Positions 24,694 through 34,099 of a stretch of DNA of 64,000 nucleotides are shown here, piece after piece. How positions within the stretch are numbered: the first letter of the stretch is position 1; every line of letters begins with the position of its first letter. The position numbers and the translations under genes were made by a program. Under the pieces are notes generated by a model. That model did no database searches and was not told the DNA's origin. It saw only the letters and a list, made by a program, of their open reading frames with translations. The stretch covers positions 1,101,178 to 1,165,177 of the forward strand of contig NZ_KE383909.1 of the NCBI RefSeq assembly GCF_000422725.1, given 5' to 3'. Source of the stretch: Flavobacterium subsaxonicum WB 4.1-42 = DSM 21790 (GTDB lineage: Bacteria; Bacteroidota; Bacteroidia; Flavobacteriales; Flavobacteriaceae).

Positions 24694-26886
24694 TTAAACC
24701 CTGGTTATTTTTAAAACAACACTGGTATTGGTAGTGTTTACATTAGGGTTTATGCCCACCTGCATTAAAAAGTCGCCGCTAAAAACAGCGGTTGTAACCG
24801 ATGTTTTTTTACCCGGGTACACATTTATTTCTTCAACCTGATAGTTTTTACCGGCCTCTAAACCTTTAAGCTTTATAGGGTTATGCGTTCCAGAATCGTA
24901 CCTATTATTTACCGAATAATTAAACATAACACCCTCGTTGCCATTTTTGTTTACATACATAACAGAGGCCGCATCGTTACCCCACGGGCTTTGCAGGCGG
25001 TACTGCGTGCCCTGCCAGATGGTGCTGCCCAAAGCACTGTAATTTTTAATGGCCTGCTGGCAAAAAGCAAGGTCGCCCTCGCTAAGATGTTTTACCACAA
25101 TATCAAAGCCCAGTTTGCCCATCATGGCAACATCGGTACGGTATTTAATGGGCTGCTTACCCCAATCTGTAACGTGGGCAGACAGCGTAAGTGCCGGATA
25201 AAAATAGGAGTATTCCCATTGCAAAAACACGCGCTCCAAAGGGTCGGTATTATCGCTGGGCCAAAACTCTGTAAAGTACTTTAGCGCAGCATAGTCTACC
25301 CTGCCACCGCCGCCGGAGCAAAGCATCATGGGCACCTTAGGATATTTGGTCCTAATGCGCTCTAAAACCTTATACAGGCCGGTTACATAATCGGTATATA
25401 GGTTAGACTGGTTGGCCTTTAAATTCTTGGAATACGCATTGTAAATAACCGCATTACAGTCCCATTTAATATAGGCAAGCTCCGGGTTCTCGGTAAAAAG
25501 TTGGTCTACCACACCAAAAACAAAATCCTGCACTTTAGGGTTAGACAGGTCTAACACCAGCTGGTTCCTAAAATAATGCTCGGGCCTTTCGGGCTGTTTG
25601 ATAACCCAGTCCGGATGGTTTTTATACAGGTTGCTGGATGGGCTAACCATTTCGGGTTCAATCCAAATACCAAAGCCCACCTTATTATCTATAGCTGTTT
25701 TAACAAGGGTGCCAATGCCGTTGGGCAGTTTCTTTTTGCTCACATCCCAGTCGCCAAGTGCAGCAGTATCATCATTACGCGGATAGGTGTTACCAAACCA
25801 GCCGTCATCCAGTAAAAACAGGTCGACACCCAGGTTTTTACTATCGGCAATCAGGCCTTTAAGCTTGGTTTCATCAAAATCAAAATACGTAGCCTCCCAG
25901 TTGTTAAGCAGGGTAACGCGTTGGCCTTTACCATCTAAAATTTTATAATTACGCGCCCAGTCGTGCAGGTTGCGGCTCGCAAAGCCCTTGCCCTTGTTAG
26001 ATAGCGTATACCAAAATTTAGGAGTTGTAAAGGTTTCGTTTTTAGCCAGTTTATAATCGGCAGCAGCGTTATTAATGCCCGAAATGATCCTCAGGTTATT
26101 AAACGGGTCAACTTCAAGATCTGTCCTAAAGTTACCGCTCCATTCCAGCCCTGCAAACAGCACCTTGCCCTCGTCTTCGGTAGCCGGTTTTTCTAACGAT
26201 ACCATAAAAACCGATGGCATAAACAAATTGGCGCGCGTGCCCAGTTTAGAGTCCAGCACCTTAATACCGTGAGTTAAACGGGCTTCTTCGGGCTGCATTT
26301 CTTTAGCCCATTCTCCGTGGTAATGGTTCAGCCAAAAGTTGTTATTACCTTTAAGGTATAGGTTGGCCGATGCATATTTGTTAAGCGTAACCATGCCTTT
26401 TTCGGCATGCTTAATGGTAGTCCACTGCTCTATAATGTCGTTCTCAAAATAAGCGGTTATAAACACGTGTACCTCAACCGGGTACACCGGGTCTTTTAAG
26501 GTAATTTCGGTTTGCGATACCCCCTCGCCTGCCTGCGTGGTTTTGTGGGCTACATAATGCAGGTCTAACGATGTGTTGCCATCGGCGTGCGTTACCGTAA
26601 TGGCTGGCTCTAAAAGGTTCTTGGAGCCCGACGGTGTGTAAACCGAATTATATATACCGGTATAATCGTTACCCTGGTGGTACTGGCCGGCAATTTTATC
26701 ATAATCGGTATCGTTGGCCAGTTTTTCGCCAAAGTAAATAGTGTTGACTTCCTTGGCGGAATTTACCTGCAACACCAATGCGTTATTTTTTGTTTTTACC
26801 GCAATTATTTGTTGTGCAGCGAGCGGAGTAAGCCCCGCCAACAAAAACAACACTGCCGTGTAATAATACTTCCTGATTTTTTTCAT
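24694..26886 (-). CDS. Alpha-galactosidase, glycoside hydrolase family 36
   Basis: About 730 residues from MKKIRKYYYTAVLFLLAGLTPLAAQ, which has a signal peptide; the longer frame overlaps the preceding esterase gene and is not used. GH36 enzymes release terminal alpha-galactose. The nucleophile region AYIKWDCN (Asp near 473) and the acid/base region WPSDNTDPLERV are present, as are LLDDGWFGN and GIWIEPEMV of the TIM barrel. It follows the sialate O-acetylesterase by 16 bases on the same strand, so the pair probably cleans acetylated galactose-containing glycans. No SusCD pair is nearby. Confidence 0.94.
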   Translation of the reverse strand: MKKIRKYYYTAVLFLLAGLTPLAAQQIIAVKTKNNALVLQVNSAKEVNTIYFGEKLANDTDYDKIAGQYHQGNDYTGIYNSVYTPSGSKNLLEPAITVTHADGNTSLDLHYVAHKTTQAGEGVSQTEITLKDPVYPVEVHVFITAYFENDIIEQWTTIKHAEKGMVTLNKYASANLYLKGNNNFWLNHYHGEWAKEMQPEEARLTHGIKVLDSKLGTRANLFMPSVFMVSLEKPATEDEGKVLFAGLEWSGNFRTDLEVDPFNNLRIISGINNAAADYKLAKNETFTTPKFWYTLSNKGKGFASRNLHDWARNYKILDGKGQRVTLLNNWEATYFDFDETKLKGLIADSKNLGVDLFLLDDGWFGNTYPRNDDTAALGDWDVSKKKLPNGIGTLVKTAIDNKVGFGIWIEPEMVSPSSNLYKNHPDWVIKQPERPEHYFRNQLVLDLSNPKVQDFVFGVVDQLFTENPELAYIKWDCNAVIYNAYSKNLKANQSNLYTDYVTGLYKVLERIRTKYPKVPMMLCSGGGGRVDYAALKYFTEFWPSDNTDPLERVFLQWEYSYFYPALTLSAHVTDWGKQPIKYRTDVAMMGKLGFDIVVKHLSEGDLAFCQQAIKNYSALGSTIWQGTQYRLQSPWGNDAASVMYVNKNGNEGVMFNYSVNNRYDSGTHNPIKLKGLEAGKNYQVEEINVYPGKKTSVTTAVFSGDFLMQVGINPNVNTTNTSVVLKITRV

Positions 26887-26902
26887 ATCTGATGGTGTTG
26901 AA

Positions 26903-28882
26903 TTATTTATTGCCATCGGTTATGCCCGGCCACGAGTCGGTACGGAACAGCGATGCCGGTAAGCCCGAAGCGTTGGTAAGGTTGCCCTGTGGGTTATCTG
27001 CCCAGTTGTAGCGCACCGCCACAGGCTTAGCCACCTTGGCTGACGATACCACAATTTTACCGTTCTCTATCTTAACATCAGCCCAGTAAAATTTCTGGTC
27101 GTCGCCGGCAATTTCAAAACCTTTAAGGGCTTTTCCGTCTGCTGTTTTAAGGCCTGTATTGTCTTTAAATTCTAAGGTTATGATGTTGTTGGTCTGCTTG
27201 TGCGATACATACATAGGCCCTGAATATTCGATTTTTACGCCGTAGGTTTTAGCAAGGGCAATACGAGCAAGGCGCTCGCCTACCTCCTGCTTGTTTTTTG
27301 GGTGAATGTCCCGCGCTTCGCCAATATCGGTAATTACCGCCATGCCCGTGTTGGGCACTTTTAGGGTTTTAAGCTGTGCATCGCGCAGTTCTGCCCAGGC
27401 CGATGTACCCGGCTGGTCTTTTACCTGCATATAGTTTGCCAGCTGCACGTAATAGAACGGCAGGTCTTTATTGCCGAATTTCGCACGCCAGTCGCTTATT
27501 AATAGTGGAAAAAGCGTTTGATACTGCTGCGCCCTGTCGGCATTGCTTTCGCCCTGGTACCAGATAACGCCGGCCAGTTTGTATTTTAATAACGGGTGGA
27601 TCATGGCATTGTACAGTGCCGATGGCCTGTTTTGGCCTTGCGGCAGATACGGCGCCGGGCGAAGGTCTTTCCTGTCGATACCCACGGCATACTTCCAGTC
27701 GCCTGCAAGCGAAACTTTCTGGCTGCCCGATTTTAAGAACATATCATCTGGGCTGCCATAAATACCGCCACCGCCGGTACCATCAAACACACGTATGGTA
27801 ATAGTGTTCTCGCCCTTTTTTAATACGTTGCCCGGAATGGTGTAGTGGCGCTGTACGGTATAGCCCGATGTTGCCCCAATATACGTACCGTTAACCCATA
27901 TTTTATCATCATCATCGGCATAAAACTCCAGCTCGGCATCTTTACCGGCAAAGCTTTCCGGCAGCGTAATTGTTTTCCTGAACCACGCTACGCCATCAAA
28001 ACCCACAAGGGCATCAAACTCCCAAAAGTTAGGCAGTTTCATGGTTTTCCAAGCGGAATCGTTATAGTTGGCAGCCGCAAAAACAGCGGTAGTGCCCTGC
28101 ATTCCTTTATCGGCTTTTTCAAGCTCGGCATTCCATACTTTTATCTCGGCATCAAATTTTTTCTGAAGCTCGTTCTTATCCGGGCCTGTTGCCATGCCTT
28201 TTAAAACATCATCAAAATCGTGCATGGTGTTAAGGGCACCGGCGCTGGTCCATGCCTCGGCAACGGTACCACCCCACGAGCTGTGAATTAACCCTATAGG
28301 GATGTGTTTTTCTTTATACACCTTCCTGGCAAAAAAGTAGGCTGTAGACGAGAATTCGGCAATTGTAGCCGGGCTGCAAACCTGCCAGCCGCCATTTTGT
28401 ACCGATAGGGTTTCTAATGGCACGGCGCTGTCTACATGATTAGCCTGGATTATCCTAATTTCCGGGTAATTGGCGTTTTTTATCTCCTCTTTGTAATTCT
28501 TTATCTTGCCCCAACCTTCTAAAGGCATCTCCATATTGCTTTGGCCTGAGCACAGCCAGACTTCGCCAATTAGTATGTTTTTAAGCACAAGGTTGTCTCC
28601 ATCATTAATGGTAATAGTATAGGGGCCGCCAAACTTTGGTGTGGCAAGCTCTACCTGCCACGCACCGTTTTTAGTGGTAGCCGAATAGGATTTTTTATCC
28701 CACGAGGTGGTAATTTTTACGGTTGCAGCACTGCTGGTGCCAAAAAACGGCACACTGCTTTTTTGCTGAAGCACCATGTTATCGGTAAAAAAGGTGGGCA
28801 GCGAAACTTTGGCCATGGCCGTATTTGCCACACCTGCCGCCAGGATTAACACGAATAAAAATCTGTTTTTAAACGATCTCAT
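26903..28882 (-). CDS. Sialate O-acetylesterase family protein
   Basis: 659 residues with a signal peptide (cleaved after VANTAMA). The SGNH-type catalytic residues are visible: Ser in LCSGQSNMEMPL, a GVIWYQGESNAD block, and His in DIHPKNKQEVGERLA. A galactose-binding-like beta sandwich (about 250-400) is inserted, as usual in the SiaE family. It deacetylates sugars, which opens glycans to glycosidases. Paired with a GH36 alpha-galactosidase, its substrate may be an acetylated plant glycan rather than sialic acid; that is an inference from context. Confidence 0.92.
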   Translation of the reverse strand: MRSFKNRFLFVLILAAGVANTAMAKVSLPTFFTDNMVLQQKSSVPFFGTSSAATVKITTSWDKKSYSATTKNGAWQVELATPKFGGPYTITINDGDNLVLKNILIGEVWLCSGQSNMEMPLEGWGKIKNYKEEIKNANYPEIRIIQANHVDSAVPLETLSVQNGGWQVCSPATIAEFSSTAYFFARKVYKEKHIPIGLIHSSWGGTVAEAWTSAGALNTMHDFDDVLKGMATGPDKNELQKKFDAEIKVWNAELEKADKGMQGTTAVFAAANYNDSAWKTMKLPNFWEFDALVGFDGVAWFRKTITLPESFAGKDAELEFYADDDDKIWVNGTYIGATSGYTVQRHYTIPGNVLKKGENTITIRVFDGTGGGGIYGSPDDMFLKSGSQKVSLAGDWKYAVGIDRKDLRPAPYLPQGQNRPSALYNAMIHPLLKYKLAGVIWYQGESNADRAQQYQTLFPLLISDWRAKFGNKDLPFYYVQLANYMQVKDQPGTSAWAELRDAQLKTLKVPNTGMAVITDIGEARDIHPKNKQEVGERLARIALAKTYGVKIEYSGPMYVSHKQTNNIITLEFKDNTGLKTADGKALKGFEIAGDDQKFYWADVKIENGKIVVSSAKVAKPVAVRYNWADNPQGNLTNASGLPASLFRTDSWPGITDGNK

Positions 28883-29114
28883 TTATTAACTATTTAAGGT
28901 TTGGTTATTTAAACAATAAGGTGCTTTTGCACCAATGGATAAAACTATTGCATTTTTCTTAATATATAAAGTTTTTTTACTCAAAAAGTCAAAAAGACCA
29001 TAAGCAGTTTGGTTATTTGCTAATTGCGTGTAATAATAGCACGCATTTTAGGCACTGTTTTATGACAAACCTCTTATTTACAATTTCTTTAATATGGTGG
29101 CGCAAAACTTTAAT

Positions 29115-29122
29115 TATCTTTG
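29115..29122 (+). promoter_or_regulatory. -7 promoter box of the hemolysin III gene
   Basis: TATCTTTG, 18 bases before the ATG at 29140. It places the start well downstream of in-frame ATGs at 29017 and 29062. Confidence 0.5.
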
Positions 29123-29139
29123 TAGTAAGACTAAAAATC

Positions 29140-29775
29140 ATGGCCAAAAAGAACAGAAAACGCGAAGAATTACTAAATGTGCTAACCCACGGTACCGGGG
29201 CAATATTATCTTTAATTGCGCTGACCGCTATGGTAGTATATTCGGCAATAAAGGGCACGGCACTGCATATAGCGGTCTCGGTGGTATTCGGCGTAAGTCT
29301 GGTGCTTTTGTACTCGGCATCTACCTGCTACCACGCCGCCTGGAAACTTAAATGGAAACGCATTTTACAGCGCGTAGACCACCTGTGCATTTATGTTTTA
29401 ATAGCAGGATCTTACACCCCAATTGCCCTGTTGGGCCTTAAAGGCGCCTGGGGCTGGACTATATTCGGACTAATATGGGCGTTTGCCATTGCGGGTTTTA
29501 TCTTTAAATTCTCGCCACTACGCAAGTCAGAAAAAATATCGCTTACCCTCTACGCCCTTATGGGATGGCTTATAATAATTGCCATAAAGCCTTTAATAGA
29601 GAACCTTTCGGCGGGTGCATTATTCTACCTTTTAGGCGGCGGACTGTGCTATACCTTCGGGATTTACTTTTACGCCAAAGAAAAAATACCCTATAACCAT
29701 ACCATTTGGCACCTGTTTGTACTGGGCGGCAGCACCTTGCATTTTTTAGGTGTGTTTTTGTACCTAATCCCGTAA
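29140..29775 (+). CDS. Hemolysin III / PAQR family membrane protein
   Basis: 211 residues from MAKKNRKREELLNVLTHGTGAI. Seven transmembrane helices. The CREST/PAQR metal-ligand pattern is present: N-terminal THGTGA, ASTCYHAAWKLK with HRVDH-like RVDHLCIYVLIAGSYTP, and near the end NHTIWHLFVLGGSTLHFLGVF. Bacterial members (TrhA) affect membrane energetics and lipid homeostasis; the hemolysin name is historical. The longer frame adds 41 residues of basic leader that the -7 box excludes. Confidence 0.92.
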   Translation: MAKKNRKREELLNVLTHGTGAILSLIALTAMVVYSAIKGTALHIAVSVVFGVSLVLLYSASTCYHAAWKLKWKRILQRVDHLCIYVLIAGSYTPIALLGLKGAWGWTIFGLIWAFAIAGFIFKFSPLRKSEKISLTLYALMGWLIIIAIKPLIENLSAGALFYLLGGGLCYTFGIYFYAKEKIPYNHTIWHLFVLGGSTLHFLGVFLYLIP

Positions 29776-29853
29776 GGATTGATAAATAATATTATCTTTA
29801 ATTTTCGGAAATTTTAAAAAACAGATTTTCGCTTTACTATAAATTTTTTAAGT

Positions 29854-32800
29854 TTGGAACACCCTGGTAACGATTATCCTTTTTTGCGCGGCACCGGCGA
29901 GATGGGAGACCTTATACGCAACTACAACTGGCAAGCCACAGCGTTAGGCCCCATAGACAAATGGCCCATTAGCCTGCGCAACACCGTTGCCATGCTGTTA
30001 ACCTCAAAATTCCCCATGTTTTTATATTGGGGAGAAGACCTTATACAGTTTTATAACGATGAGTACCGCAAAACCCTTGGTTTTGACGGTAAGCACCCTG
30101 CCGCTCTTGGCCAAAGAGCCATAGACTGCTGGCCCGAAGTTTGGGATACCATACACCCACTTATAGAAAAAGTACTTAACCAGGGAGAAGGCGTTTGGTT
30201 TGAAGATATGCAGCTGCCCCGCTTTAGGGATGGCGCGTATACCGATACCTACTGGACGTTTAGTTACAGCCCCGTTAATGGAGACTCTGAAACTATTGAA
30301 GGTGTACTTGTGGTTTGTACCGAAACAACCGAGAAAATTAAAACCATACGCACACTTGAAGTCAGTAAGGCCGAACTGGAGTTTGCCATTGATGCTACCG
30401 AACTGGGCACGTGGGACCTAAACCCCGAAACCGGTAAGTTTAAAGGCAACAACCGCTTAAAATCATGGTTTGGATTAAATCCTGACGAAGAAATTCCGCT
30501 TACGGCAGCTACCGATGTTATTGTTGAAAGAGACAGGGAACGCGTTAAAAACGCCATTCTTTTTGCAATGGATTACGAGTCGGGCGGGCATTACGATATT
30601 GAGTACACCATTCTTAATCCTATTTCTAAGAAAAAAATAATTGTACGTGCAAAGGGCCGTGCCTGGTTTAACCCGGATAAAGTTGCCTACCGCTTTAACG
30701 GCACGCTACAGGATATAACATCGCGCCGCCTGGCGCAAAAAGAAATAGACAACGCCAACCACATGGCGGGCCTTGCTATTAAAAGCGCCGGCCTGGGCTT
30801 GTTTCAGGTAGACCTGCGCACGGGTTTAATGGAGTATACCCCTACTTATGCCGCTATACTTACGGGCAACCGCAATACTAAAGATATTAACCGTAAATCG
30901 TTTGTAGACCGCATTCACCCCGACGATATGCACGAACGCACCATAGCGTTAGAGGCGGGTAAAGAAAAGAACGAGTTTTACTATTCGCCCCGCGTTATCT
31001 GGGATGACGGCTCGATACACCGCATTGTGGTTATGGGCGCCAATACGTTCGATTCTACCGGAAAGGCAATAACTTTTTCGGGTACCGTGCGCGATATTAC
31101 GTTACAGGAAAACCAACGCCTTGCCCTTATACAGAGCGAAGAGCGCTTTAGGGCTATGGTAGAAGAAGCCCCCGTGGCTACCTGCCTTTTTACCGGTAAA
31201 GACATGATTATTGAGGTAGCTAACGATATAATGCTTAGCTATTGGGGCAAAGGCAAAAATGTTATAGGCAAGCCGCTTGCAGAAGTAGTTCCGGAACTTA
31301 GAGGCCAGCCCTTTTTAGATATTTTAGATACCATATACAACACCGGTATTACCCACGAGGATAAAGCTGCTGCTGTATTGCTAAACGTAAATGGCATACC
31401 TGATACCTACTACTTTGATTTTACCTACAAACCTCTATTTGATGCGTATGGCAAGGTGTACGGTATTATGGATATGGCCATAGATGTTACAGAACAGGTG
31501 CTTAACCAACAACGAATGGAGGAAACCCAGCGCCAGATGCTTGCATCGTTTGAAGAGTCGCCGGTGGGTATTGCCCTTGTTGTTGGAGACGACCTTACAT
31601 TTACTACCGCCAACCCATTTTATGGAGAATTAGTTGGGCGTACGCCCGAAAATTTAATAGGTAAAACGTTGCTGGAAGCGTTGCCCGAACTGGCCGGACA
31701 GGGTTTTGATAAATTATTGCATAACGTTATTGCTACAGGCATAGCGTATATTGCAAAAGAAGTTGAGGTTACTTTATTGCGAAACAATATTTTAGAAGCT
31801 ATATATGTAGACCTTACCTACCAACCCCGCTTTGACGATGATAAAAAAGTTACCAGCATACTTGTGGTTGCCACCGATGTTACACAACAGGTACGTTCGC
31901 GTAAAAAAGTAGAAGCGAGCGAGGCCAAGCTGCGCTCTATTATAGCATCGGCGCCTGCCGGAATGGGCCTTTTTGTGGGGCGCGACCTTATTATAGAATT
32001 GCCCAACCAGACTTTTATAGATATTGTGGGAAAAGGATGGGATATTATTGGCAAGCCACTGCGCGAAGCAATGCCCGAACTGATTACCGAAGGCCAGCCC
32101 TTTTTAAAGATCCTGGACGATGTGTATACCACCGGTGTTATGTTCCAAAGCTATGGCTCGCAGGTTAAGATCGTGCAAAACGGCGTAATGACCTACAATT
32201 ACTACAACATTACCTACACTCCTCTTTTTGATGAAAATAACGAGGTGTTTGCCATATTAGATATTGCCATAGATGTTACCGAAGCCGTTACCGCCAACCA
32301 AAAGCTGGAAAACGTACAGGCATCGTTAAGAGGCGCTATGGAGCTGGCACAGCTTGCTAACTGGAGCTTTGATATTAAAAACGATATTTACCACTATTCG
32401 CCACGATTTATGGAGTGGCTTGGTTTTACCGAAGATACTAAAGTCCTTGAAGGTGCCTATAACCCATTGCCATTAGAATATCGGGGTAAAGTAGCCGAAG
32501 CTATTAAGGCTGCTATTGCACCGGGCTCTAACGGAATTTATGATTACGAGCATCCTATAACCAACAATACCACAGGCCAAACGCGTATTATACATGCCCA
32601 GGCACAGGTGTTTTATGATTCTGAAGGTAACCCGGAGTTTTTAACCGGTACCGCGCAGGATGTTACCAAAGAGCGAACATTGCAGCAGGAACTGGAGTTT
32701 CAGGTAGAGCAGCGTACCGAACAATTGCAATCGGCGAATGCCGAACTGGCCGATGCCAACCTCTCTTTAGTGCAAAGTAACAAACAACTGGAGCAGTTTG

Positions 32801-33495
32801 CCTATATAGCATCGCACGATTTGCAGGAACCCGCCCGTAAAATAAGCGTGTTTGCAGGCATGCTGTCAGACAGCCTTAGCAGTATAGACGATCGCTCTAA
32901 AAATTACCTGACTAAAATTAATAAGTCCGCCGAAAGAATGGGCAACCTTATTCGCGATGTATTGGGCTACTCGCAGCTTGCTAAAGAGCACCAGGTGTTT
33001 GAGCCGGTTAACCTACAGAAAATTGCCGATGATATAACATCAGAATTTGAACTGGTACTGGAACAAACCAATGCGAAGATTATTTATAAAGACCTGCCTA
33101 CTATAGATGCAATACCGTTACAGATGTCGCAACTGTTTGGCAACCTTATCTCTAATGCGCTTAAATACAGCCACCCCGGTGTGCCGCCTGTTATAAACAT
33201 TACGTGCACAAAACTGATTGATGGTGCCGTTACCAATGGCCCGGGCGATTACTATAAAATAGCGTTTAAAGACAATGGCATTGGCTTTGACCAAAAATAT
33301 GCCGATAAGATATTTAATATCTTCCAGAGGCTACATACCAAAAACGAATACAGCGGTACGGGTATTGGCCTGGCACTCTGCAAAAAAATAATGCTTAACC
33401 ACCACGGCGATATACAGGCATCATCTATAGAAAACGAGGGTGCAACATTTACCATTATAATCCCTGCAAAACAAAATACCATTGCTAATTTGTAA
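29854..33495 (+). CDS. Seven-PAS-domain soluble histidine kinase
   Basis: 1213 residues from a TTG start; an ATG at 29902 is an alternative, but it would cut the conserved FLRGTGEMGDLIR segment, so TTG is kept. Seven PAS-like units occupy about 1-985. The three at about 425-845 (starting EERFRAMVEEAPVA, QMLASFEESPVGI, EAKLRSIIASAPAG) are mutually similar. The kinase core follows: H box ASHDLQEPARKI (His near 988), N box NLISNALKYSHP, and G boxes KDNGIGF and GTGIGLALCK. No transmembrane segment, so it senses cytoplasmic or redox/light signals. No partner regulator is adjacent. Confidence 0.93.
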   Translation: MEHPGNDYPFLRGTGEMGDLIRNYNWQATALGPIDKWPISLRNTVAMLLTSKFPMFLYWGEDLIQFYNDEYRKTLGFDGKHPAALGQRAIDCWPEVWDTIHPLIEKVLNQGEGVWFEDMQLPRFRDGAYTDTYWTFSYSPVNGDSETIEGVLVVCTETTEKIKTIRTLEVSKAELEFAIDATELGTWDLNPETGKFKGNNRLKSWFGLNPDEEIPLTAATDVIVERDRERVKNAILFAMDYESGGHYDIEYTILNPISKKKIIVRAKGRAWFNPDKVAYRFNGTLQDITSRRLAQKEIDNANHMAGLAIKSAGLGLFQVDLRTGLMEYTPTYAAILTGNRNTKDINRKSFVDRIHPDDMHERTIALEAGKEKNEFYYSPRVIWDDGSIHRIVVMGANTFDSTGKAITFSGTVRDITLQENQRLALIQSEERFRAMVEEAPVATCLFTGKDMIIEVANDIMLSYWGKGKNVIGKPLAEVVPELRGQPFLDILDTIYNTGITHEDKAAAVLLNVNGIPDTYYFDFTYKPLFDAYGKVYGIMDMAIDVTEQVLNQQRMEETQRQMLASFEESPVGIALVVGDDLTFTTANPFYGELVGRTPENLIGKTLLEALPELAGQGFDKLLHNVIATGIAYIAKEVEVTLLRNNILEAIYVDLTYQPRFDDDKKVTSILVVATDVTQQVRSRKKVEASEAKLRSIIASAPAGMGLFVGRDLIIELPNQTFIDIVGKGWDIIGKPLREAMPELITEGQPFLKILDDVYTTGVMFQSYGSQVKIVQNGVMTYNYYNITYTPLFDENNEVFAILDIAIDVTEAVTANQKLENVQASLRGAMELAQLANWSFDIKNDIYHYSPRFMEWLGFTEDTKVLEGAYNPLPLEYRGKVAEAIKAAIAPGSNGIYDYEHPITNNTTGQTRIIHAQAQVFYDSEGNPEFLTGTAQDVTKERTLQQELEFQVEQRTEQLQSANAELADANLSLVQSNKQLEQFAYIASHDLQEPARKISVFAGMLSDSLSSIDDRSKNYLTKINKSAERMGNLIRDVLGYSQLAKEHQVFEPVNLQKIADDITSEFELVLEQTNAKIIYKDLPTIDAIPLQMSQLFGNLISNALKYSHPGVPPVINITCTKLIDGAVTNGPGDYYKIAFKDNGIGFDQKYADKIFNIFQRLHTKNEYSGTGIGLALCKKIMLNHHGDIQASSIENEGATFTIIIPAKQNTIANL

Positions 33496-33513
33496 ACACA
33501 ATTATATAACATC

Positions 33514-33545
33514 AAAAAGGCAGCAAATTGGCTGCCTTTTTATTT
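33514..33545 (+). terminator. Terminator of the PAS histidine kinase gene
   Basis: AAAAAGGCAGC pairs perfectly with GCTGCCTTTTT, loop AAATTG. Nearly the same stem recurs at 34054-34077 on the other side of the small lipoprotein gene. Confidence 0.8.
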
Positions 33546-33572
33546 ACCTTTAAAAGCTTAACTATACTATTT

Positions 33573-33992
33573 ATGAAGTATCTGTACCTATTGGCTGTTT
33601 GTTTTAGCTTATTTGGCTGCGGTCAAAAAGAAAAAATACAAATCATACCTCTCGAAGAAGTTAAAGAGGAAAAGCCATTACTTCAAAATTTCACTTATGA
33701 AGAGGTGGCAAAATATGCAATTTCAACAATTATGGGGCAATCACCATCTATAATGTCGGCTTCTAAAGATGGCGACTTATACGTTGTTTACTATGTGAGA
33801 AAATCAGACAAGCAAAAGTTCACTTATAAGTTGAAATTTAACGATGATGTAGTTATCTGGGCGAACATTGATGGAAGATGGAGGGATACTAAATATGATG
33901 AAAAAATCAGATTTACAGAATTTGGGAATACTCTTAAAATTCAGACTACTTACTCGGATGGTAGTTCCGGAATAGAAAAATTTAAGAAATAG
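33573..33992 (+). CDS. Small hypothetical lipoprotein
   Basis: About 139 residues from MKYLYLLAVCFSLFGCGQKEK, a clear lipoprotein signal with the Cys at about residue 16; the longer frame, beginning at 33528, starts inside the preceding terminator. The mature part looks like a small beta protein (YTYKLKFNDDVVIWANIDGRW, EFGNTLKIQTTYSDGSSG). It stands alone between two near-identical terminators. Function unknown. Confidence 0.75.
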   Translation: MKYLYLLAVCFSLFGCGQKEKIQIIPLEEVKEEKPLLQNFTYEEVAKYAISTIMGQSPSIMSASKDGDLYVVYYVRKSDKQKFTYKLKFNDDVVIWANIDGRWRDTKYDEKIRFTEFGNTLKIQTTYSDGSSGIEKFKK

Positions 33993-34053
33993 GGAAAGCT
34001 GTCAATTATCGTACTGCTTCTTTAAATTATATATCTTAGCCCATCTAAATGAC

Positions 34054-34080
34054 AAAGGCAGCCAATTGGCTGCCTTTTAA
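34054..34080. terminator. Bidirectional terminator
   Basis: AAAGGCAGCC pairs with GGCTGCCTTT, loop AATT. The stem is a close copy of the one at 33514. It separates the lipoprotein gene (plus) from the aldehyde dehydrogenase gene (minus). Confidence 0.7.
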
Positions 34081-34099
34081 GTATTTGTATTTATACTGA

